Source of the DNA: Cornus controversa
Taxonomy: Eukaryota; Streptophyta; Magnoliopsida; Cornales; Cornaceae
Reading direction: 5' to 3'
DNA: 64,000 nucleotides
NCBI GenBank assembly: GCA_026545225.1
Contig: CM048846.1
Span: 57,354,270 to 57,418,269, forward strand
Within the stretch, counting starts at the first letter, position 1. Each line of letters opens with the position of its first letter. Positions 56,291 through 64,000 of this stretch are shown here, piece after piece. Under the pieces are notes generated by a model that did not search any database, was not told where the DNA came from, and saw nothing but the letters and a program-made list of their open reading frames with translations. The position numbers and the translations under genes are program-made.

Positions 56291-56615
56291 GCATCTCTAT
56301 TTGTATTTCTGATTTACTGAAGTTACACATTGTATTTTAATTTTTAATTTCTTGAAAATATGATCAAGCTTAGCATTGTTTGATTTCTAAAGGTATTCTT
56401 AGTGTTGAAGGAATGCTTTCGTTAAATACTTTCTTAGAAAAAGTAAGAGCTGCATGATTGCATATATCCCTTTTGTATTTATTCGCGTTGTAGTTGTATG
56501 CACGATGTTAATTGCTGTAGTCGCTGTTAGTTATTTCCTTTATTTTTTGTTTTCTATTATTCTTTCTTTCTTTTTTAAATTCACCTTATCTTACATGTTC
56601 CTTTTTGGTTTGCAG

Positions 56616-56690
56616 AAAACTGCCAAAAGCGGTCTTCATATTCTTCTTGGAGGCATATGTGCTTTAACAGTTGTAGTATTCTTTCGCTTT
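56616..56690 (+). CDS. RINGv gene: second coding exon (membrane helix)
   Basis: This 25-codon exon in phase 0 on both sides sits between the acceptor TTTGGTTTGCAG and the donor GTAAGT. It encodes KTAKSGLHILLGGICALTVV followed by VFFRF, a basic start and a hydrophobic helix. That continues the first helix of the main exon to make a hairpin-like two-helix anchor, as plant RINGv ligases of this subfamily have. The following exon, which should encode the rest of the C-terminal tail, is not found between 56691 and 64000, so the gene runs beyond the window. Confidence 0.85.
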
Positions 56691-57834
56691 GTAAGTTGTT
56701 GGATATTATTTCTCTTGTTCTTGTGTCCATCATGCATGTTTGCCTTTTAATGAACTAAATAGGATAGATTATGCATTGACTCATAAAAAAAAAAGATAGA
56801 TCAGGCTTAATTATATCAAATAAAAGATAGATCTATGTTCTTTATCTCTTTTAATGAGAAGGTGAAAACATGAGGATGGAAGATTCAAGATTATCAGATG
56901 GTCATCTACTGCTATTGTGATATTGTCAAGAAATTAGTAAAATATTTGATGCTTTAGTGAATAATTTGTCTAATGGCATCGACAAAATGTGGTGTTCATC
57001 TTAGCAAAAATAAATGGGAAGAGCGGTTGAATAACTTGGCACTTATAACCAGCCTTTTCTCTTTAACTTTTTCATTTAAAAAACTGATTTGTCAGTCCCT
57101 AGGAATTGTCCAATTATTAGGAATGGCAATACGTTAGGTGCGGTTCATGTTATTAGCAAGAGGGGTCTAGTGAAGCCCCTTTTCCATCTGTGTTCCAAAC
57201 CAGTCAGGATGGGCTTCAATCTCCTGTTTTTCGTGATTGTGCTTAGTTTGTGACTGTCTGTCGCAACAGTATTCAATTTAATTTTCTCTAAACTATATAA
57301 TTTATTCTCTAAAATAGTAGTATTAACTTTTTGTTTGGAAAACATTTGAATTGTTTTCTTATATTTTAAAAAAGACTAATTGTGTTATAGTTAAAATCTA
57401 TAATTGACCAAGAAAAAAAAAAATCAATTGCTAAAAAATGTTAAAACATGTTTGAATAGTTAAAACAATTAGTTTCAAAAATAAAATCATAATTCGCACA
57501 AATTATAATTGAAAAATATTTGTCCCAATTTAAGAAAGGTATAAATGGAAGATTGTGATTTGTGAAATTTAAAACCTATGTTAAAAAGAGGGCAAAGTGC
57601 GAAAAAACCCTGCTAGATAAAAATTGTGCAAGTGACCCCTTGGCTTGACATTTTACAGTTGTTCAAATAAAGACATTATGTCACTTTGCCGTTAACGAAA
57701 CATTAAAATGTCAAAAATGCCCCTACTTGGACAAAAAAAGAAAAAGAAATCAATGAAATGACCAAACATGACATTTCTAAAACGATGCCCCCTAAACACA
57801 CTCCACACTTCACTATGCATGACTAAAGCTCTGA

Positions 57835-57871
<37 letters not shown>

Positions 57872-58157
57872 ACGCACACCACGCATGACCAAAATTGCGC
57901 CACCTCGGGTTGTGGTAGCGATCGCGGTGGTGATGAGGGCGACATTATTAGTGGTGGTGATTGGGGTTGAATCAGCGATGCCATTGTTACAGTTGGGCTA
58001 TAGCTATTATAGCGGGTTTCATTTTTGGGCTAATTTGATATTTATCTAAGGTTGTAACTATGACGAGTTAGGGCTACAATGTATGGTTTGGTCGCGGAAT
58101 TTATGGCTGTCCAATTTCTGGCGTAGCTAGAACATCGAACGGGATAAAGAGAGCCAC
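56691..58157 (+). other. Next intron, first part
   Basis: No exon is recognised. The region at 57590-57730 (a gtgcgaaaaaaccct ... tcaaaaatgcccct module) resembles a widespread plant repeat of uncertain class. A (CT)n microsatellite is at 57839-57869. A GC-richer stretch at 57890-58140 has no recognisable domain. Confidence 0.5.
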
Positions 58158-59642
58158 TTTTTTTTTTTATAAGTAAGATTGTATTAGAAAGCATTCAAGA
58201 GGGGAAGGCATCCCGCAAAACTACACAAGGACCAAATATGGCCCCTATGATCTCAATATGTCCAAAAAATCAACTCTCCCCCATGGATTTACAATTCTTC
58301 CCAACAATCCAACAAAATAGAGTACTAATAATGGAGAATTTCAGCGCCCCAATAGAAGACTCCTCACCATCAAAGGATCTCCTATTCCGTTCCTTCCATA
58401 GGCACCACCAAATGCACAAGGATGTCACCCTCTTACAATCACGAGCTTGGGAGCCAACTATACAACCTCTCCAAGGCTCAATCAAGCCTCTAGAGGAGCG
58501 AGGCATAACCCATTGGACCCCAAACAGTCCCAAAAGCAAACCCCAAGAGTCTCGGGCCACAGGGCAATCCAACAAAAGATGATCACCCGACTCCTCGTCT
58601 CTCTTGCACGTGCAACACCAATTGACTCTAATCTATCGCCCCCTCCTCAGATTATAAGGCGTCAAGATCTTACCCAAAACAACTGTCCAAACAAAAAAGG
58701 CAACTTAAGGGGAGTCCTTAGAGCGCCACACTACCTTCCACGGAAAACAGGCCCCATTGCAGACGTAAGCCTTCTATAGAAAGAGCGAACACCAAATCAA
58801 CCCTGAGCTGAGGACACCCACACAAGGGAATCAGACCCACCACTAATCTCCTAGCAATATAGTAACTCCAAGAATCTAAAGGCATCCTCTAGCTCCCAAT
58901 CCTGAAAGTGTCTCAAAAAGTGCACATCCCAAGTCATCCTACTGCTATCAGGCCGATAACAGCCAGCGGCCAAGGCATGCCTATCAGAATCAATCTGAAA
59001 AAGCCTCGAAAAAGTGCTAGCCAATGAGCGGTCACCGCACCAAAGGTCCTCCCAAAAGCGGATGCCCTTGCCATCTCGAGCCTTAAATCTGATATGTTTA
59101 GAAAATTCGTCCCACCCCTTTCGGATAAACCACCAAACACCAACCTCTCCTGGAATCCTCACCTCCAAAGAGCACCAACCTCCCCTCCTCCCCAAATCTA
59201 CAAGAGACAATTCTCCTCTAAAGATTCTGCCTCTCCACCCCAAACCTCTATAACCACTTCCCCAAGAGAGCCTTATTGAAAAGCATGAATCTCCTAACTC
59301 CCTAGCCATCCAATTGGATCGTCTTGCAGACCTGCTTCCAACTAACAATATGATATTTGAACTTATCTCCCATACCGCCCCATAAAAATTTCACTGAAGT
59401 CTCTCTATCCTTTCCACCACTGAGTTGGGAATCTGAAAGGGAGATAGAAAGTATGTAGGAAGGCTCGAAAGAGTGATCTTCACCAAGGTCAAAAGCCCCC
59501 CCTTTCGATAAGTATTGTTTCTTCCAACTAGCCAAGCGCCTCTCAAACCTCTGTATTACTGGATCCCAACAAGAAGCTCTCCTCGCTTGGGTACCCAATG
59601 GTAAGCCCAAATAGGTCATTTGAAACGATCCCACCCTGCATC
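58158..59642 (-). mobile_element. L1-type LINE 3' half, minus strand
   Basis: In minus orientation it starts at an ILGCRVGSF block (about 59640) and continues with [58 protein letters not shown], the zone with KGWDEFSKHIRFKARDGKGI and WEDLWCGDRSLA (59348-58851), and a zf-RVT remnant (LDCPVARDSWGLLLGLF, about 58575). It ends at a T-run at 58158-58169 that is the A-tail. It belongs to the same L1 family as 41420-47910. Frame breaks occur near 59300 and 58800. Confidence 0.88.
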
Positions 59643-60600
59643 CCAAAATGCAAAGCAAAAGGCTAGAGTGCATCGGTTGATATATGATAGGTGTACCTCT
59701 TTTTTCTACAATAAGATTGCTCAACACAGGAACACAAATATTATCACTACAATTCAGAATGAGGATGGGCTGGTGTCTTCAAACCAATCTGATGTTAAAA
59801 GCTGGATTGTTGATTATTACTCAAACTTTTTTGCTGCCCGGAATAATCAATCTTCTGATGATCTGAAGGCTCCCAGAAGTTCTCTATCTGCAGAAGAGAT
59901 CCATATACTTGAGGATCCTATTTCTGATGATGAAATAAAAAGGGTGGTTGTGGAGTTTCAACCTGATAAAGCCCCTGGTCCAGATGGTTTCCCAGCTAGG
60001 TTCTACCAAAGATTCTGAAACATTGTTGGTAACGATGTTTATGATGCTTTGAAATTTTTCCTTGCTCATCCTAGGCTTTCTAAAAGTATCAATTCTTCCT
60101 TTGTTACATTGATTCCCAAGAAGAAAAAAGCTATTAAAATTTCTGATTTTAGGCCCATATCTTTATGTAATACTACTTATAAGATTATTACTAAGATCAT
60201 GGCAAATAGACTTGCTTTAGTTCTTCCAAACCTTGTGGGTTTAGAGCAATCAACTTTCATCAAAGGCAGAAGGATTCATATCAATATTTCAATTGCTCAT
60301 GAGCTGATTAGAGGGTTCAATGGGGCTGCAAATCCTGCTTTTGCTGTTAAGATTGACCTTATGACACTGTGCCTTGGAGGTTTCTTTTCCATTTGCTTCA
60401 GAAGTTTGGTTTTGGTCACTACTGGATCTCTTGGGTGAAGGAGTGTCTTACTACTTCCTGTTTTTCCATTTTAATTAATGGATCTTCTGAAGGATTCTTT
60501 CTGCAAGGTAGAGGGTTAAGGCAAAATTTCCCCGTCTCCCTTGCTTTTTACTCTGGTGGCTGAATACTTAGCAATTTGGATTTTGCATATGGTCATGATT
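59643..60600 (+). mobile_element. L1-type LINE RT N-terminal piece, plus strand
   Basis: The plus-strand frames give RCTSFFYNKIAQHRNTNIIT, PISDDEIKRVVVEFQPDKAP followed by GPDGFPARFY, and after a stop FVTLIPKKKKAIKISDFRPI, SLCNTTYKIITKIMANRLAL and STFIKGRRI (to about 60300). These are the classical plant L1 RT blocks before the FADD motif. A frameshift follows near 60350, and a diverged GRGLRQ-type block ends near 60560. The 3' half is absent. It abuts the minus-strand L1 5' edge at about 59642. Confidence 0.85.
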
Positions 60601-61926
60601 GGCATGTTTGATTCATTCAATCTCCGTATATATGCTTTAAAAGTGTTTCTAGAAAGAAAAAAAATCAAATTAGAATCCAATTCTAATTAGGATAGCAGAA
60701 TTCGATCAATCGAGGTATCAGTCAAAGTCAAAGCCTATTGGCCTAGTGTTGATCGATCGACAACTGGCTTGATTAATCGAGCAGCTTGGTTCTGAGTTAC
60801 CTTTTTATAATTAAAGGACCTAAATACACTAGTTTTCTCTAACTCTAAATTTTATATAAAGGCATGTGGTATAGTTCAAAAAAATAGAGTGAACACAACC
60901 ACAATTTCTAGGGTAAACTAGTGCATATAGGCTTTCAATTCATATTGCTTGTGCATTCTAATAATCCTTTGATTACCAGAGTTTATGATTTTGCATCCTT
61001 TATCATACATCTAACATGGTGAGTGGATGGTTCGGTTATTCAAGTGTCAGTTGTTGCATATAAAAAATTTCAACAACAAATCTACACACACAAGAGGATT
61101 TTACCAGCACGGAGATTGAAGATACCTGGAAAAGCAAAAATCGCTTGAGGAGTGGATTTATCAACTGATCAGCAGCCAGAAGATCTGGAGTTGGTTTTGC
61201 ATAAGTCTGAGTCGGAAGGACTAAGGGATTTTTCGGTTAGAGTTTGTTGACTTAGGCCCTGTTTGATAACTCCTTTCAGAGTTGAACGCTGAACACGCTC
61301 AGCATTTTTTTAAATTCAGCACATTTGATAACTTTTTGGAACTGAACGCTGGGCTCAAAATTTTTTAAAATTTAGCGCATTTGATAACTTTTTGGAATAT
61401 CACTTAAAACATTACGTACCGCTTAAAATATCCCAAAATTTTAAGCAACTGGGAGTTCGCTTAACACTTATCACTGAACACAGTAAGTGGTACGTTTTAA
61501 AAAAAAAAAAATTCTAATTACCATTTCATCCTTGTATAATCACGATCTAAGTGGTTTTGCCCATTGGTTAGAGTGTTTGGTTGATGGATGTAGTTGTCTA
61601 GATGGTACTGTGTGGATAGTATGACTATTGTTAGATGGAAATGTCTAGATGTAACGTAACAAGTAGAATATTTTATAGAATGTGGATAATATGAGTATTG
61701 TTGGAATTTAAGTAGGATGGTTAGAGTGTTTGGTAGATGGATAAAATTGTCTAGATGGTCTGTAATACTTAAAATATTTTGTTGAAGGTTTGTTGGAATT
61801 TATATTTTGACATGTCATTTGTTTAGAAAAATCCATCTAGATTTATTATTCTATATCTGGAGTTACAATTTCTAGTATATTCTCTTTTCTATATGAGTTA
61901 CAATTTATAATATTTCTCATTTCAAG
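60601..61926. other. Unassigned DNA with palindromic words and a possible MITE end
   Basis: No coding sequence is visible. At 60690-60785, gatcgatcgac, atcaatcgag and attaatcgag words cluster, as in LTRs of many plant elements, and 60840-61010 has an LTR-like end, but no boundary could be set. A block at 61256-61510 begins taggccctgtttgataac, a word typical of hAT or PIF MITE ends, without a matching right terminus. Two copies of ggttagagtgtttggt (61567, 61719) form part of a partial duplication. Confidence 0.4.
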
Positions 61927-62157
61927 TGTTGAAGGTTGAAGAATTTCTGAATTTCTATTCTTTTTTCTTTTAATCAGTACTACATCTATCTTTATATATA
62001 CAAAAATATATAATAAAGGAAATAACTAACTAGCTAAAATCTCTCCTAAAAATCAGGAACCAGAATCGTAGGAGAAGATTACAACTGAACTCTCCTTTTA
62101 TTCCTAACCTACTTTCCTAAAAATAAGTTCCTAACTTTGACTTCCAAATATTCAACA
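61927..62157 (-). repeat. 3' LTR of Tork-like element I
   Basis: This is a likely 231-bp LTR with TGTTGAAG...ATTCAACA ends on the plus strand. It is followed by the polypurine tract in minus orientation (plus-strand ctccccctcaagc, 62158-62170). The left boundary is inferred from the terminal inverted repeat; no second LTR is in the window. Confidence 0.7.
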
Positions 62158-64000
62158 CTCCCCCTCAAGCTGGAGAATATATATCATCTAACCCCAGCTT
62201 GCAAATTAAGTCTTCAAAGTTAAGTCTAGGTAGAGCTTTGGTGAGGATGTCTGCAGTTTATTGCTTGGTAGGAATGTAGTTCAATTTAACAGTCTCACTA
62301 GTCACCTTCTCTGTGATGAAGTGTCTATCAATTTCAACGTGCTTAGTCCTGTCATGATGCACGGGATTCTTTGCTATGCTGATAGCTGCCTGATTATCAC
62401 ACATCATCAGAATAGGAGATGAACTCATTTGTCCCAGTTCACTAAGAACCCTTTTTATCCAAATCCCTTCACAAATTCCCTGTGCCAGTGCTCTGTACTC
62501 AGCTTCTGCACTGCTTCTGGCTACCACCGATTGCTTCTTACTCCTCCAGGTAACAAGATTACCCCAGACAAAAGAACAGTACCCAGAAGTTGACCGTTTG
62601 TCAATGATATTTTCTGCCCAATCTGCATCTGAATACACTTCAGTGTCACGATTCTCTGTCTTTCTGAAGAATAGGCCTTTCCCTGGTGTCATCTTCAAGT
62701 ATCTAAGAATCCTGTAGACTGCTTCCATGTGTTCCTCTGTGGGATTGTGCATGAATTGACTTACAACACTCACTGCAAAACCAATATCTAGCCGAGTGTG
62801 TGAAAGATAAATCAGGCGTCCAACAAGTCGCTGATATCTCCCCCTGTCTACAGGTGTACTTTCTTTCTCAGTGCCAAGTTTCTTCTGACTGTCCATAGGA
62901 GTATCAACTGGTTTGCATCCAAGCATACCAGTCTCCTTAAGAAGATCTAGAATATATTTCCTTTGAGAAACAACAATGCCCTTCCTTGATCTAGCCACTT
63001 CCATTCCAAGGAAATATTTAAGATTTCCAAGATCTTTAACTTCAAACTCTTCTGACAAATACTTCTTTAAATTCTGTAATTCCTCCACATCATTCCTCGA
63101 TAGAATAATATCATCGACATAGACTATTAATATAGCAATTTTCCCAGCGTGAGATTTCTTGACAAACAGTGTATGATCAGCCTGACCTTGTATGTAGCCA
63201 AGCTTCAAAACAGCCTTTGTGAATCTGTCAAACCAGGCTCGGGGAGATTGTTTAAGGCCGTACAAGGACTTCTTGAGTTTGCAAACCTGATTCTCTGCCA
63301 TACTTCCTTCGAAACCAGGTGGGATTTCCATGTAGACTTCCTCTTCAAGGTCACCATTTAGAAAGGCATTTTTTATGTCCAGTTGTTGCAAGCACCAATC
63401 GTGGTTGACAGCCAATGAGAGAAGAATTCTGATAGTGTTAAGCTTTGCGACAGGAGCAAAAGTCTCTTGATAGTCTATCCCATAAGATTGTGTAAATCCT
63501 CTAGCTACCAACCGAGCCTTGAATCTCTCAACTGATCCATCTGCTTTGTACTTTATGGTGAAAATCCACTTGCACCCCACGGGCCTTTTCCCAACTGGCA
63601 AATCAGTAATAGTCCATGTTCCATTCTTCTCAAGTGCATCAATCTCATCTTGTACTGCCTTCTTCCACTCTGAATTTTGTAATGCCTCTTGTATTGTGCT
63701 AGGAACCTGAATATCATCAAGAGAAGTAGCAAATGCTCTGTAAGATGGTGATAGCCCTTCATAAGTAACATAATTCCCAATTGGATGACCTGTACATCTC
63801 CTAACACCCTTCCTCAATGCAACCGGCATGGTAGAGTCATCAATGCTGGGAATTGGCACATCTCCAGCCCTAACCGTACTTATGTCTTCTTCAGGTGGAC
63901 TTGAAATTGAGTCAATATCTCGGCCACATGCTGGCTGTGGTCCGTGCTCTAGCTCCTGTCTTTTCCTCCTCCTGATGTAGACTTGAAAATTCTCATTAGC
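62158..64000 (-). CDS. Tork-like Ty1 element I: RT-RNase H polyprotein part, nearly intact
   Basis: The minus-strand frame is open from the window edge (64000) to a stop at 62258, and then re-reads as ADILTKALPRLNF...YSPA to about 62165. One premature TAA therefore removes roughly the last 30 residues. It shows KWIFTIKYKADGSVERFKAR, LVARGFTQSYGIDYQETFAPV, QQLDIKNAFLNGDLEEEVYM, KKSLYGLKQSPRAWFDRF and the catalytic YVDDIILSRND. The RNase H shows VYSDADWAENIID, ARSSAEAEYRALA and MCDNQAAISIA. RT and RNase H catalytic residues are intact, making this the best-preserved pol in the window. The integrase and gag lie beyond the edge. It is probably the youngest element here or one under recent purifying constraint. 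Confidence 0.92.

Larger units (their letters stand above)
39735..56615 (+). other. 16.9-kb transposon-filled intron of the RINGv gene
   Basis: The donor is GTACTT at 39735 and the acceptor TTTGGTTTGCAG ends at 56615. The flanking codons join in phase 0 (GK, then KTAKSGLH). The intron holds a Tork-like relic, an L1 with a nested Ty1 element, an RTE with a nested hAT element, an unclassified LTR-like piece, a copia gag relic with a Stowaway MITE, and another RTE piece. The part 39756-40512 has no gene, only a (TA)n(GA)n tract at 40009-40039 and a 31-C run at 40287-40317. Confidence 0.82.

Noticed and set aside
57768-58049. Leu/Ser-repeat frame near 57.8 kb
   Set aside because: It is a translation of the (CT)n microsatellite.
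56691-64000. Final exon(s) of the RINGv gene
   Set aside because: I searched for a frame continuing the second helix with a short charged tail and found none; the region is LINE and Ty1 sequence plus unassigned DNA.

Overview
This is a plant nuclear genomic window, probably from an angiosperm with a large repeat-rich genome. The evidence is plant-type Ty3 (Tekay-like and Athila-like) and Ty1 (SIRE-, Tork- and Ivana-like) retrotransposons, plant L1 and RTE LINEs, an Au-type SINE tail, hAT and Stowaway MITEs, and a spliced host gene with plant-like introns. I could not identify the species.

Region 1 (1-36198) is a nest of LTR retrotransposons whose order can be read from junctions and target-site duplications. 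The outermost visible element is Ty3 element C (+ strand, integrase to 3' LTR, 32303-36198). Ty3 element A (+ strand) sits inside C; its gag-to-integrase part starts before the window and its 3' LTR is 29529-32302. A is split twice. A SIRE-like Ty1 element D (2651-11149, TSD acatc) lies in the integrase. A minus-strand Ty3 element B (11987-29261, TSD agatt) lies just before the chromodomain. B in turn carries a hAT MITE (15861-16456, 8-bp TSD), a truncated minus-strand Athila-like element E (about 19366-25533) and a SIRE-related LTR relic F (17193 to about 19365). All the coding regions in this nest are degenerate.

Region 2 (36199-64000) holds the only host gene I can support: a RING-variant (RINGv, C4HC3) membrane-anchored E3 ubiquitin ligase. 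A probable leader exon lies near 36.8 kb, the main coding exon is 38841-39734, and a 75-bp coding exon is 56616-56690. They are separated by a 16.9-kb intron full of transposons: a Tork-like relic, an L1 split by an Ivana-like Ty1 element with TSD gaatt, an RTE split by a 2-kb hAT element with an 8-bp TSD, a gag relic split by a Stowaway MITE, and a second RTE. The last exon(s) are not seen before the window end. The stretch after 56690 carries two abutting L1 pieces in opposite orientation and, at the right edge, a minus-strand Tork-like Ty1 element with a long open pol frame (62258-64000+).

No CRISPR array, prokaryotic operon, rRNA or functional tRNA gene was seen. The most interesting signals are: a mosaic of divergence between the two LTRs of B that looks like gene conversion; short palindromic motif arrays at the same LTR position in three related Ty3 elements; a minimal AUG-stop element touching the RINGv start codon; the TE-filled intron, whose retention would give a one-helix isoform; and an 84-bp near-perfect palindrome in a hAT MITE. 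Percent identities and repeat counts are by eye.
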